Origin: Hymenoscyphus infarciens
Lineage: Eukaryota > Ascomycota > Leotiomycetes > Helotiales > Helotiaceae
Direction of reading: 5' to 3'
DNA length: 64,000 bases
NCBI GenBank assembly: GCA_001414345.1
Contig: LLCB01000223.1
Coordinates: 36,510-100,509 of the forward strand
The position numbers and the translations under genes were made by a program. This document shows positions 35,399-47,824 of this stretch, in pieces; position 1 is the stretch's first letter; every line of letters begins with the position of its first letter. Under the pieces are notes generated by a model. It made no database searches and had not been told where the DNA came from. It was given only the letters and a program-made list of their open reading frames with translations.

Positions 35399-38300
35399 TC
35401 AATAATCCCTCGATCTCTCCTGACTCCTCATCCTCGCCATTTCCAACTCCCCTCTCAAATCTGCAGCCACAGGTCCTCTCCCACCCTTACCATACCTTAT
35501 CCACCCCATCTCACCCCCATGTTCATCCAAAGCACTAACTGTACTCCCATTTCTCTGCATCGATCCCTCGGAACTAGGTGTTGCTGGCAATTCTGTAGAA
35601 GGACTGATTTCATCCTGTGTGTATGGGGAATGTGCCCTTTCATCTCGGGCTTGGAAATTCACAGCGTGGAGTTGATCTGCTGTGGGCGGCATAATTATTC
35701 CATTCGTTGGCGGAGCAGGTGAGGGTGTGTAGGTGTGCAGAGTATCTTCGTTGCTGTGGGATGGAGGAGGGGATGGTGGTTGGTAGGCGAACGGATTAGG
35801 AGGAGCTGGTGGGGGTAGATGTGGAAGATTGATAGTGCTTGGAGGAGGTGTATCTCCCCCCGGACCATCTATTAAGTCGTTGAGGGTGGTTAGAGTGGCG
35901 CGTAGTTGTTCCCAACTGCCGAGTCTGACGTACCCCCGTCGATTCCAGAGTTTGAGAATGACGAAAATTATGACCAGTATAAGAGGCTAGTTCTTGAGAT
36001 TTAGTAAGTTGAGGTGGGACTTCGGATACTGAATTTACTGACCCCCAGATATATAGTTAAGGCCTTGAACCGTAGCTGTTCTCCGTTGAACATACTGACG
36101 GCATTCAAAATAAAGACAATGACAAGACAAAACACAAAACCAATGTAGGCGGGTCCTGGTTGGATTGAAGCAGCATAGCTTGAAAATCCAACTCGAGGCC
36201 ATCGTTGATACCTTGCCATATTGGAGCCGACCAACATGGTTCGATGCATTGACAACCTGTCGATCATGTCAGATTCTGACCGAGACTGCACGTCACCAGA
36301 GTTAGCTAAGACACATACCACTTGTTATATCTGATAAAGGCCAAACATTGGGAGGCCCATACAAGCAAACATCCCACACTTCCAATTTCAATAAGGGTCT
36401 GCTGCATCTATACATAATTTATTAGTCTGTAGAAAATAAAGTCAAAACACCACAAAGGTCACTTACCTCACTCTGCGTAAATGTGTTCTGCAAGTGGACG
36501 AATGGCAGCCAAGAAGCAAAAGCAAATGTGGAGACAATGAGAGCCCAAACAGGAATTTTTGTTGTAGGAGAAACAGTGTTTAGTTTCGCAAAAAACCTAA
36601 CAACTCGGCGAGAATCCAACTGGTCAAGATCTCTTGTAAGTCCATAAAGCGTTCTCGACGCAACATAAAGTGCTGAGTTGGCAGTACTCAATCCGGAGTA
36701 TACAATGAACGCCACCAGCACGCCTGGAAGAATAGGAATTCCTACTTGGAGTGCTGCTATCACCGGAGCAGCGGTGGATCGCGACGAGGGATCGAACGCC
36801 CATGGGATATGACCTAGTGCGGAACTCCCTTGGATGACATCGACGTGCTGTTGGAAATAGAACTTGGGTAAATCCCGATTGAACCACTCTATGTTTGCTA
36901 CAAATCCACCGATGAGGATCATATAAATCACGGTGACGAGATATGCAATGTGTTTGACGGGGCCCTAGTCAATGTGAGTTTAACGCGTCCAATGGATCGG
37001 GGGTTGGTATTTTCAATTTAAGACCCGAATTGAACTTATCAGCCTACGCACCTTTAGACGACTGGGATTCTGGGCTTCAAACGCAGTGACCTGTAGCAAA
37101 TTAGCATACGTTTTTCTCGTTGAATTAAGAGCTGTGGACAGTGTGGGTAAGGATTAAACTTCCTCCTGGCCACCAAAAAGAGGACTCCAGAAAGTAGAAT
37201 GATTTGAAAGTTACATACTGTTATTAATTCAACCCCGATATATGAAAAAAGAGCGAGAGGAATGGACACCATTACGGCATTGAATGGCGTCGAGGCCACG
37301 TAAGGGTTGTGAGTAATCCCATCGTTAAAGACTAAGAAGGCATTAGCAACATTGGAGGGGCAGCCAGAAAAATGGAAAACCCACAAGTACTTCCGATGGC
37401 TTTGTTGTCACCAAGATCTGGGAAAATTAGTTCAAACCTGAAAGGATGACTTGGAGTACGTACTTCCAGTGTTTATACACATCATGAGGACAAAAATGAC
37501 AAAGACTAATAAAACCTTGAAAATACCACCCACAAGCTCAAACCAGCCAAAAACCTAGATTCTGTACGTCAACATGGTACAAAAAACGAAGAGGGTCAAC
37601 TTACCCTAACACCCCTGGAGTTGATAACGAAAAGAACGAGCAAAAACAAAACATATGTGACGTTCAAGAGTGGGAATGAGAACCCAGACCAATAATTGAG
37701 CAAGTCGGCAGAACCAATTATCAAAGCAGCTAGAGTCACGGCATAAGTATACCTAGGGCCACATTTAGTTACCAACATGTAGGGATCTCGCAATGAATAT
37801 CGAAAGTGACATTGTTCTAACCTTCATGTGCAACTGGGATCAGCCCAAAGATTTTGAGATAATGCAACTTGATTGTCTCAAAACATATAGGTTAATATTT
37901 CAAGTGCTGTTAACCCTTGGGATAACTGTTCAAAATATCCTAGGTTGGCACAGCGGGAGGTTTTCCGTCCATTGAAGGAAAATTGAAGCTTACCAATATG
38001 TGATTCCCACAACAATAGCCAAATCCGGATCCACAAAAGCCCTCACGAACTCAATCATGGCATTCGATATTGGCCACAAAACGATCATCTCGCAGACCCC
38101 CTCCATAACACATATTGCAATGAATCCCACCACCCCAAAGGCGATGAGCACACCCGCTGGGCCTGATATGGCGAGAATCCTCCCACTTGTTGTCGCAAAC
38201 CCGAGTCCGATCGTGCCACCTAAGGTAATAAACTTTGTATGTGGTAAGCTTCAAGTTCTTTTGAGGTATGCGATGGGAACTCGTTACTAAGATTTGGTAA

Positions 38301-38503
38301 GTTCCCAGGCCTCGGCTAGAAGATTGTAGTGTCAGCCTTGTCACATAGAGAGGGTTTCTTGAGGGAACTTACACTAGTCCGCCAGCATTTTGTGCAGCAA
38401 GTTGTGCCATTTCGTCCCGATGTTCGAGAATCTTCTCTTGGGACTCCGTGAGAGAAAAGTTAATCCGGAAAATCGCAATTGTAGAAAGAGGGGAGAGCCT
38501 CAT
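35399..38503 (-). CDS. Amino-acid permease (APC superfamily), eleven exons
   Basis: Exons (minus): 38373-38503, 37994-38248, 37605-37752, 37464-37554, 37391-37417, 37331 down to 37219, 37052-37090, 36467-36964, 36319-36407, 36043-36256 and 35399-35986, summing to 730 codons in a continuous frame. Motifs follow the fungal amino-acid permease order: 'LPHTKFITLGGTIGLGFATTSG' (TM1), 'GVVGFIAICVMEGVCEMI', 'GITYWYTYAVTLAALI', 'FSYIGVELITVTAFEAQNPSRLK', 'YSGLSTANSALYVASRTLYGL', 'WASQCLAFIRYNKW'. About 12 helices are expected at the plasma membrane. The C-terminal about 190 residues are a long Pro/Ser-rich cytoplasmic tail. The start is uncertain: ATG 38503 is preferred, but the frame stays open to ATG 38683 (60 residues longer). 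Substrate unknown. Confidence 0.9.
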
Positions 38504-38852
38504 ATCGAGAGTAGAAAAGACGGAGAAGCCCCCAAAAGCCCTCGCAAGGCTCAGTAGCAAGCCATTGATAAGTACGGACCAACCAAGAACAGGCAATGTA
38601 ATTTTGGAAATTGGGGCGAAGCGCAAGGCTTCTTTCTCCCTCAGACATGTGCTCGTCTCAGCCCACGATACCCAATACGGCATCGTAGCACTCTGTGTAT
38701 GAATATAGAACCACAAAGTCGGTACATGCGTGAGACAAAAGCGCCACTTGACGAACTTCACCGAAAACTCACAGTATGAGACACGAGGAGCCACGCTTCT
38801 CGATTACGAAGGGATATAATACCCTCCTAGATTGCCATTTGATAATGAAGCA

Positions 38853-39233
38853 ATGCATCAATTACTTGCAAAACTCAAAATGTTCAGGTTCTTCAAAAAA
38901 AGATCGCGAACAAGTCAATTCGTTGAGAAAGAACCGATTACCCGAGTTTCCACCCCCGCTGCTTCCAAATTTACCACTGAACTTCGAGAAACGGGATATA
39001 TTACAGAGCGGGATCTGAAAGCGAAACTCGTGGATGTATTTGGACCTGGGGATTACAAAATTAAGGTAGGTTTTCACTCCCTCGGACGAGAACTTGTTCC
39101 CTAAAAATGCCCGTTTGCTGCAGACAAGGCAAGAAAGATGGATCTACTATGCGCCACGAAAGTTGTCTCCAGTAAGTTACTCGATATTTATCTTTCCTTC
39201 AAGCTGACAATCTGGTAGGAAGAACTCAAGTAA
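38853..39233 (+). CDS. Small hypothetical protein, three exons
   Basis: Exons 38853-39065, 39124-39171 and 39219-39233 give 91 aa, with GTAGGT and GTAAGT donors and CTGCAG and GGTAG acceptors. The product is basic at the N-terminus (MHQLLAKLKMFRFFKKRSR). It continues 'ELRETGYITERDLKAKLVDVFGPGDYKIKTRQERWIYYAPRKLSPEEL', whose Gly-Tyr..FG.GDY..WIYYAPR.L pattern I recall from short conserved fungal proteins of unknown function. The last codons AAGTAAGT could instead be a further donor, so the C-terminus may be longer. It is divergent from the permease; the start lies about 170-350 bp from the permease start. Confidence 0.6.
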
Positions 39234-39742
39234 GTCCGGATTGGTTACTCCAGCCTGATACGGCTGTGGTGGCACTTGCCGCTGCCAGAATCAAATATTG
39301 ACACAGAGCAGAAGCATTACCGGATAGACCAATTGGAGAGAAGAGAATCAGCCATTTCGTTGAAGGGGTGTGGGAAATAGATGTGGGAAAGTGGTGTTAC
39401 CCCTTTGGGTTTACCTTGTGGGGGCTCAGTTGGGAAAAGCACCACGGGCATGATGGGGAAAAGAATAGAATTTAGCGAATAGAATCTTTTTCAATGTCAC
39501 ACCAAAACGCCATGTGTGATAAAGGCGGCAGCACCGCCTGAATGACCAGTGAAACTTTCAAGACACTGGCCTACAACACTTGAGTCTTTCCGCCAGGCTC
39601 TCTCAGCCCCATGATCTGGAACGAGTGAGGCACTGCCAAATCATTGTATGCCAGCCACCAATCTTGGATAAAACAATACTTTATCGTGAATTGGCAATTC
39701 CCCTCGTTTGCTTTTCAGATTCAGAATAGACTACGCACCTCA
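39234..39742. other. Intergenic
   Basis: Separates the small hypothetical gene from the CorA-like gene on the same strand. No gene, RNA or repeat seen. Confidence 0.5.
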
Positions 39743-41417
39743 ATGTCTCCCACGGCGAGCACCCAATCCGATGACAAAGCTTGGCTCAAATATCCCACCC
39801 AGCTGGAGCAATGGGACCCTTTGGCTTTCGATGTTGCGGCATGCATTGAGCACCTCGATAAGCTTGAAGACGTGACGTTTTCCAAAAACACAGAGGTAGA
39901 CGTGGTGGAAAGGGGAAGCTCAACCTATCGAAAATTCCCGATAGAGAACGAAGATGCCCTCGAAGGGTTTTTATCGAAACCAGGTAGTCCAGATCTTCGA
40001 ATTTGGTCAGTCACATGAGGTGCCTTTATTCGGAAAATATTGCTAATCCCACTAGGTCAATAACCCAGGACCATTCTTTATCCCCTTTGAACATTAGTAA
40101 ATCCGGACTAATCAAGATATGTAACCGGTATAATGTTTCTCCAGAGTTCTTTAACATCGTCTGTTGCTTTGGCGATAAGAAACGGTCCCCCGATGAGGTG
40201 ACTGAAAGTGGAGAATATAACAGCTGGGACGACTTAAACCATGGTCAGTATAGTCCACTCTGTGGCCGACAGAAATAGATATTTACCCATTTGCCCAGAG
40301 ATATCATACCAGTTCCGGTACATGGAACCGAATAATAGAGGTCATGGTGATAGGTGGTCTCTCCGCCAGACAGGTGTACATCATCAATACTCAAAATCAT
40401 CTAGAGGAGAAACAAGAAACCTCTGGATTTTTATACACCCCATGCGAAATTCTAAGGTAACCAAGAGATTGGAAAAATGTACCGATGCAGAAGTCGGCGT
40501 TGATGGCACAAAATCCGATCCTTTTCGGATGCACCTTCTCATTTTTAGTTCCTATGTCGATAATTGGCGGTTGTATATTCATGATTTGAACCGTCAATTT
40601 CTTACTCTCGTAAGTCATTTGAAAATCGTATTGTGTAAACGCGACTCAAGCATAAACCAGGAAGACAGGCTGATGACCAGCGAATTGCGAGATCGCGATC
40701 TTAATTTTGAGACACTCCAGACTCTGAGCCATTTAGCTGGCAAACTGATTGGAATTCCACCCATGCTCCGAGCTTCTATAAAGACCACCAAATCGATTAA
40801 GGACATGTGCGAGCTGCTGAAAGCGGAGCGCTCGGCACCCTCGTCGTCGAAACCATCGTGGAAATCAACACTGTATCATTTGCGGGCCATTGAGGGTCGT
40901 CTGCAGAGCTATTTGGAGGCTTGCCAGGTTCTCCACGCCCGAGTAGAGAATGCGAAGAAGTTCGTGAGTAGTTTCGCTGCCACGGAGAATTTGGGTTCCC
41001 CGTTAATCCTTCATAGCTGGCCGACGGTCTAAATCTCCAAAATCAAGATATTGCCGCCGAGAGCAATGGCCATCTTGTTACATTAACTAAAGATACCGTC
41101 GATGATAGCACAACAGTCCGAACCGTGACACTGGTGACATTGATTTATCTCCCGGCAACCTTCATCTCGGTAACTTCCCCAGAATTGACCTCGCTCATCT
41201 CGCGCTTTTCTGACTTTCATAGGGATTGTTGGGCTCCAACCTCTTCGACTTTGAAGAAACGACCTCGAATTTCAGAATATCTCGACAGTTTTGGATTTAT
41301 GTACTCGCAACTGTACCGCTAACCTTTTTAACACTTGCATATTGGAAGTATAGGGTGTACACGCAACAAAAACAGAAGAAACAGGAGGTAGAGCAGCGGA
41401 AGTTGGATATCGTATAG
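39743..41417 (+). CDS. CorA-like two-helix membrane protein (five exons)
   Basis: Exons 39743-40005, 40056-40243, 40299-40963, 41017-41169 and 41223-41417 give 487 aa, every junction in frame. The first two introns use GTCAGT donors. A long cytosolic N-terminal region (about 415 residues, ending in coiled helices) is followed by two C-terminal membrane helices, 'VRTVTLVTLIYLPATFIS' and 'QFWIYVLATVPLTFLTLAYW', joined by 'GLLGSNLFDFEE'. The tail is highly charged (QQKQKKQEVEQRK). This is the CorA/Alr1 fold as found in the expanded fungal CorA-like family. The canonical GMN signature between the helices is replaced by GLLGSN, so Mg2+ transport is doubtful. It is convergent with the kinase gene, leaving only 50 bp between stop codons. 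Confidence 0.88.
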
Positions 41418-41467
41418 GTTTGGTTGTATTTAGTGATTACCGAGGGTATTCATATTTTGGGAGAGCT

Positions 41468-44400
41468 TCAGGAGCCAATAACCAATTTTCGCCTCTCTAT
41501 GAGTCCACTGGGATGTGAAACAACAATGAATGTACCTGCAAAGTCCGAGATAATCGCCGTCCCGTCGGTCTCAATGTTAAAGCCTTCTTGAAGTTTCTGA
41601 GCCTTCGATGGCATGCAATTTTGTGTGTCAGCCGAGAGTTGTAAATTAACGAGACGTGGAGGTGACCTTTGTTGAACCATAACTAATGATTGGGCTCGGG
41701 TCTGAGGCTCAGTCGACTCAAAGGTTGCCGCTGCGACAATATCTTCAACGCCGTTTCCTATACGTGTAACTGCTGCTGACTTATGGGGAGCGTCTCTCTT
41801 GACGACATACACCCGGTTTGGTATTTCGAATGCAACGAACGAGCGGGTAAATGGAAATATGAGACCGTTCTTGCCGTAACCAAGTCGCTCGGCCTATTCA
41901 TAATTAGAGATTGTCTTGGGCCAGTGGACGTCGACTTCTTACTGGTGTCCGTGTTGTTGCAGTATTTAATATCTGGGTAGAATTAGAGGCATCCCATATA
42001 TACCATCGGTTCTCATGGAGGCGAGCTTCCCCTAATGTCCAAGCAAACACGTAGCGTCCGTCACTCGAGAATGATGCTCGGCGTAATTGGGGACCAGTGG
42101 GAAGCAATGTATGAAATCTAATTAGATTTCAAGTCAGTCAAAATATATGAGCATTAAATTGTACCAGCATTACTTACCCTAGTCTTGAGGAAAAATAGCA
42201 TAGGCCACTATCAAGGGTGAATAGAGTATCTCCATGGACATTGACGGCAATATCGAGAACATATCTTGCTATGGCGTTAATACTATCTGATACAGACATA
42301 CTATTGTTATTTGTAGAGAATGGATTTGGCGTCCAGAGCTCCACGCTCGTAGGGTCGAAATGAGTTAACTGGCACTGATATCGAAGGAACTGAAGAGGAG
42401 TTAGCTGAATAGACACGTTATAGATAGTGAAATGACTGTGATAATAGAATTCTGTTTTGTTATAAAATTCGAGTATAATCAAAGCCTAGATACCCGGGAA
42501 CGATCGATGGGAATTGTTCCAACGAATTTAGGACAGTTAAATGATAGGAATTTCGGGCAATAAGAGCAATTGAAGGCCGCGTTCAAGTTTAATTGCGAGT
42601 ATCTCAAAACGGAGAAGAAACATACCTTATAGTCGGTCCCCTCGACTGCACGAACCACAATAAAATCTCCACACAAGCTCATCATATCCAACGCGCCGGA
42701 GGGTGGTCCTGGAATTTTCTGCGCAACGTATCGATCCGTAATCCCATTCGTAGGCTTGGACGGTCTTTTAGGGGACCAATTATTCTGAAAATTGAGGTTG
42801 TGCACAGAAACCATTGATTTGGAAAGAAATGCAACTCGCGTACTGATTGCACAGACTGCGGTCTTTATTACTTTCGGTTGTGCCGGAAGGTATACAAATG
42901 CGGCATCGGCAGTGAGAGAAGACTGTCCAAAGCTTGAGCTTTCGTCGGAGGGCCCAGATCGAGGAGGGAAGTTTTGATAAGTCGTGGAAGACGATGCTGG
43001 CGAATAGAGGGGCTGAACGTTTGCAGTATCGCTGCGAACAATGCTTGGATACCGAGCTGGCGAGTTTTGCCCTGGATAGCCATTAGTTCTGTCACTATTA
43101 TTCCTATAGTGATGAATTTGGGTTGTTTGGATATGAGGCGGCGGTTGGAGACCTTGATGAGAAAAGTTGCTATGATTTGGCAATTCTCTGTTAGATGAGC
43201 CATTGATGTGGACATGATGGGTAGGTCGTCTATGATTCATCGAGTTATGTGTGCTTGGAGGGATGAGAGGTTGAAGGCCGGAATCCTCTACCAGTGTCGC
43301 TTGCCCCGGTCTGGTCCACTCGCAAAATCGCTGCATGTGAAGCGACTCCTCGCCACATATAATATCAAGTTCTTCTTGGGCCTGGAGAGCGGATAAACGT
43401 TGTGTAGGGTTGTCCACGAGGATTTTATAAATCAGGTCTAGAGTTTTTTCGATCCATGCGTCTTCTCGGCGGCCAGTTTTCAAGTTGTCAAGCCAAGAAA
43501 CAAGATTGGGTTTTAGAACTGCTTTTCTGCCTTCGAACTTATAGAAGTAATCGTTTTTCGAGTCTCGCGATCTGGCTAATCCGGAGACCGAGCTTTTGCC
43601 ACCGGTTGCAAATGCTAGTATCACTGCAAGCATACAACCGAAGGACCACAAATCACTTTCTCTCCCTACAACACGGTCTTTGGTTGCCTGTACCTCGGGG
43701 GCTTGGAATGCTGCGAAAAATTAGCGCGTGTTTCGCTCTTCTAGCAGAGATCTGAGGGGATCTATGGGGATGTCGCCCCTGCTCTAGCACGATATTTAGG
43801 TACTTGGAGGAGGCAGAAAGTAAGAAACTCACGTCCAGGATTACGTGTCGCCTTGGTTAATGAGAAATGGGTGAGGAAGTCTCCTGGAGCAAGCGCTGCT
43901 GCTTCACTTGGCTCCTTGATCCTTGCGGTCCCAAAATCATGGACTAGCCATTGACCTGATCTCGGGAAATTGGAGTCAGTCTACTTCTTTGAGGAAGATC
44001 CGAAAATCGTCAAACACGTACCGGGAGTAAAGAAGATAGAATTGGATACTTACCCACAGAGCGGACAGGGACATTCGGGTTCCAGATTACAAGAACGTTT
44101 TCTGGCTTGAAATCCAGATGGGCACACGCAATTTTCTTATCCGTCAAACGAAGACGAAAGTGTAAGAAATCGAGGGCTCCAACAAGACAGGCAGCTTCCA
44201 TTAATAAATCATGAGGTGTAAATCGCTTTTGGCGCTCTAGATAGTCATGATATTCCCCGGTCACGAACTGGCGAAGGTCCAGATCGGCTAGAGGAGACAT
44301 GATATTGAAGTGACTGCCATGCGTGAAGGTGGTCAGACTGAGCATGATGTTAGGATGCTGCCCAAGGCATTGCTTGAACGAAAGTAGTGCTCCCTGTTCG

Positions 44401-45195
44401 GCCTGGAAATCCCTCGAAAGCGGCCCGTTGGTATCGCCGCGTTCAATCTCCTTTTTTGCGAGCCAAATTGGCTATATATAAGGGTCAGTTATAAAATATA
44501 AAATTATATTCCAACACTCACCTCCGGATTTGGGTGCCCATGTACATATTGGAAGTGTTTGGCAGCCACTGCAGCAATTAGCAAATGTTGTTTTCATTTG
44601 TTCAGAGAAAAGCGGAAACGTCTTCCCCCACCACTAAATATAGGAGTCTGAAAGAAAAAGTTTGCGTACCGAGTTCTTTAGTCACAACACCCTGCGCGCC
44701 CTTTGCAATCTCCCTCGACTCCAGGAAAGGCATCCGGAATTGTCTCTCATACTCTGGCGGATCGTTCGTGTGATTCCTACCCTCTTCCAGCAGCTGAATC
44801 GGAATAAATATATATTGGCATCTCGAGAAATGATAACGCGACCCCACAGGGCTGTCCCTGAGCGGGAGATTGTCATCGGCGCGTCTTGGGTGTGGATAGT
44901 CCAGAAATATTTTCCTGAAATCATCCCAGTCATCCCAATGAATCCACACTAGTATTGACAAAATCTTCTTGAAATCCGAATGTGCCTGATGATGTAGGAT
45001 TTGTTCGTCCCAAGACAGGCCCCTCGAGAGAATTTGGATTCGGGTCGGCGTCCATATCCTTTCCACATCGATTTCACAGACGAACTCGAGACCCTCCTCA
45101 TTACATCGTTTCAACGAGTCCTGAAGATCGGCCCGAATTACTGTGACAAGCTCCCTTCGTTGTCTGTCGTTTGTCCTCTGGAAAATTCGATTCAT
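41468..45195 (-). CDS. Fungal protein kinase with C-terminal beta-propeller-like region (eight exons)
   Basis: Exons (minus): 44670-45195, 44522-44568, 44054-44471, 43833-43955, 42626-43710, 42178-42485, 41943-42117, 41468-41893, giving 1035 aa. The N-terminal about 175 residues are a helical region common to this expanded fungal family. The kinase core has a poor glycine loop (AKGAQGVVTKEL), VAAKHF with the presumed VAIK lysine, the catalytic loop AHLDFKPEN (H309, D311, N316), DFG (D337-G339), APE and DLWSFGCML. HRD is thus changed to HLD, but the catalytic Asp is kept. After residue about 450 comes a Ser/Asn/His-rich linker, then about 350 residues with WD40-like repeats ('RASFSSDGRYVFAWT'). 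The first exon may lie upstream; ATG 45195 is the first in frame. Function and substrates unknown. Confidence 0.85.
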
Positions 45196-46108
45196 TATCA
45201 ACGGTAGGCAGGGTTTCGATCAGAGTATTTGGAAGCTAAGAAAAGTCTACAGGCAGTGGTGTCAGCCTTGTTCGAAGTGACACAACTCTTCTACCACAAT
45301 CGAGCGGTTTACGACTCACACGACTCAATGATTTCGATCAAGGACTTCTTGGTGTTGTTGCATGAACCCTCGATGGGTCGTGTATACACCTACCTGGAAA
45401 GGTCTCGGGTTTCTTCAGTAATCGCAGCCGTTCAAGTCCGCAATATGATAGAGATTCCCAGCCAGGCCGGGCGATATCGAGCCAACAGGACTACGCAGTA
45501 GCTCTGAAGAAAGCAATTGAAGAGGGAAATGAACGCAAGTAGCATCAGTTATTTGCATTTGATAGGGAGAGTCAAACACAGTCTGACGGTTCAAGGCACC
45601 GAAGATGGGCGATTGAGAGGGGCCAGAAGGCTGATAGGCAAAGCCACAACGCCAGCTGGGAGTGGCACATTGTATGGTGAGTGGTGGAACATGCATCGAG
45701 CATCATGCTTAATCCGGCAAGGAGAGAAGAAGCAAAAATCAATACAACCAGAGCCTCATTTCAAACAATAAAATGAAGCGATTTGCACTTGGGAACGCGA
45801 AAACCATGATGCAGATTGGTCGCGATGAAGTTTGTTGATGTTGTGGTTCCGAAGACCCGCCCACGCTCGCGATGCTGGTGCTGCTTTAACTGACCCAGAG
45901 GGCTACTAAAGCAGCGTCTTATATCAAGTATTTGAGACTCTGTAATTCCTTGGGGATTCAAGGTTATTATATTGAAGGGAGAACATCTAGATTTTGAGAT
46001 TGTCTTTTCATTAAAGTTCAGAGTTTAAGCTAGAATAGAGAGGGATAAGAACTTCGTCATGTGATCGGCTAATGGTTATTCCGGGTCTCCAAAAGCACTC
46101 GGACTAAT
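45196..46108. other. Intergenic between the kinase and the GTPase-like pseudogene
   Basis: Likely promoter and possible 5' non-coding exon of the kinase. Short opposing frames have no recognisable domain. Confidence 0.5.
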
Positions 46109-47824
46109 CTAACATTCCGCATGTTTTATCTCGCGCTCAACCGCAGCCTTCTCTGCTGTCAGCTTACCCATGTTCTTCTTCATGTCTTCAATAACCTTCC
46201 GAGGTTCTCAAAAGAGTTCTCCATGCTAATTTTCTCGGCATGTTGCTTCTGGATCTTTACCATCGCATCGTCGAGCTGTTGCTGGATCCTACGATTATCA
46301 TTGCGACATTTGTACTGTTGGTCCCGGAGACCTCGAAGCTGTTTCTCAAAGACTTCTTGTGCTTCAGTCAAAGCCTCTTCAACCTTCGTGTCCTGCGCTT
46401 CACGTGCCTCGATCATCTCTTTCTGGATCTGAGCCATTTTGGCTTCATAGGCTGCTTGCAACCGGGTCAAATACTCATTGACGGCAGTGCCAACAGAGGT
46501 GTCGATGAGTCTTTTTTCTTGGTTAACCAGCTCGCGCTGTATCTGCAGCGTTTTAAATTTCCCAGCCTCTTGGCGCTACGTGGATTTTTTCCTTCAGCCT
46601 GGGTAAACTCCGCTTTTTTTTACTTAGGAGTATATAATAAGCAACCTTAGTTATAAATGAATTATATGCTAAATAAAAGATGTGTATTTCCTACTAGAGC
46701 AAAGTCTATACTTATTCTTAGCATTTTATTTACCTATTATTTATTAACAACGATTTACTTAGCCTATCCTATCCTGACCCCTAGGATAGGATAGGATGGG
46801 AAATTTAAAACGCTGTGTATCTGTAATGTTATCGTCTTATTTTTTGTAAACCTCGTTATCATGGCCAGAGCTGATTCGCGTGTGTCTATGGATCGGTCTA
46901 GTTGTGCGCCGGTGTTAAGCATGCCTTTCTAGAATGCTCGATTGCTGCTTAGAGAACTCTCATGCTCTACTACTTTCTCGAGTGTGCATGCTTTCTCGGC
47001 CTCAGTCCAGCATGTCGTTGCTAATATCACATTATCTAATGGAATCTGGATCATCGCTACAAAGCTCGCAAAACATTTTCAGGTTTCGGACACTGGACTC
47101 GGTCATCCTACTTTTAAAAGCATGCAGGTAGATGATGCCTGAAACTTCCGAAAGTTTTCGGTTATTCTTGTACTTATCGGCAAGGTAGCTGGCGATCTCC
47201 TTGAGAATTTCAATCTCTGATTCATAAGTGTCATTGAATTCGGGAGTATCTATGAGAGTGATCCTGTAGTCATCCATTACGAAAGTATGGTTAAGAACAA
47301 TGGCAGTGCCTAGTATCATTTTTAGTTAAGCTCGCAAGGTGCTTACAAACCTCTAGTCCTGTACCAACTTCCACTTCGTCTCCTAATCCACTCGCGGTAC
47401 GAATAAAATTACTCTTCCCTGAGCCTGTCACATCCATCACGGCGAGTCGGCGACGACGAATTCGGGCAAACAACTCGATTTCTCGATGTCTAAGAGTGGA
47501 TCTTGATTGATTCTCTTCATGATGACGATGTTGATTATGGATGGCGGTGATGTGGAAATGAGAGGGGCTGCAAGAGATCATCATGGAGATTAGTACTTGG
47601 TCTGCCTTGAGACTTTTTACCTCATCTGGTGCCTCGAGTTGCCCACCATCGCAAGACCTCGGTTTCGCCCAACCTCCCTGGCACATTCTGTGCTCAGCTC
47701 TTCTGTGATTTGTCGGACGTTGCCATATTGTTTTTCCCGGTAAAGATTTTTCGAGCTTCTCGTCTCTGGTTTTCCAAACCTGAGAGAGTATTCCTTCGGA
47801 GGTGTTGTCAGTTCCATCGGCCAT
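46109..47824 (-). pseudogene. AIG1-like G-domain (P-loop GTPase) gene, broken
   Basis: Recognisable parts in order: P-loop 'AVMDVTGSGKSNFI', 'GLGDEVEVGTGLEV', then after a 37-nt intron 'CTAIVLNHTFVMDDYRITLIDTP' (DTP = G3), 'SGIIYLHAFKSRMTESSVRNLKMFCELC', 'NVILATTCW' (G4-like), and a long C-terminal coiled coil ('MIEAREAQDTKVEEALTEAQE'). Four lesions are visible. A one-base frameshift lies near 47030-47037 (before NVILATT). A TAG stands at 46929-46931 where family members have Trp. A 270-bp MITE occupies 46546-46815, and a second frameshift lies near 46195. Removing the MITE restores 'TLQIQRELVNQEKRL'. The TAG is a G-to-A change from TGG, compatible with RIP or deamination. The N-terminal exon structure is unresolved. 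The family is abundant in filamentous fungi; its role is unknown. Confidence 0.85.
46546..46815. mobile_element. 270-bp hAT-type MITE
   Basis: Terminal inverted repeats CAGCGTTTTAAATTTCCCA (19 bp identical at both ends) begin with CAG, as hAT ends commonly do. They are bounded by the 8-bp direct repeat TGTATCTG (46538-46545 and 46816-46823), the hAT target-duplication size. The interior contains CCTAGGATAGG-type palindromic repeats and a T-run, and is non-coding. It sits inside the coiled-coil exon of the GTPase-like pseudogene. Confidence 0.95.

Noticed and set aside
37332..37390. Frame shift in the permease around SGCPSNVANAF
   Set aside because: A 59-nt intron (GTACTT..TTAG, branch GCTAATG) joins GDNKAIG to IFNDGITHNP in frame.
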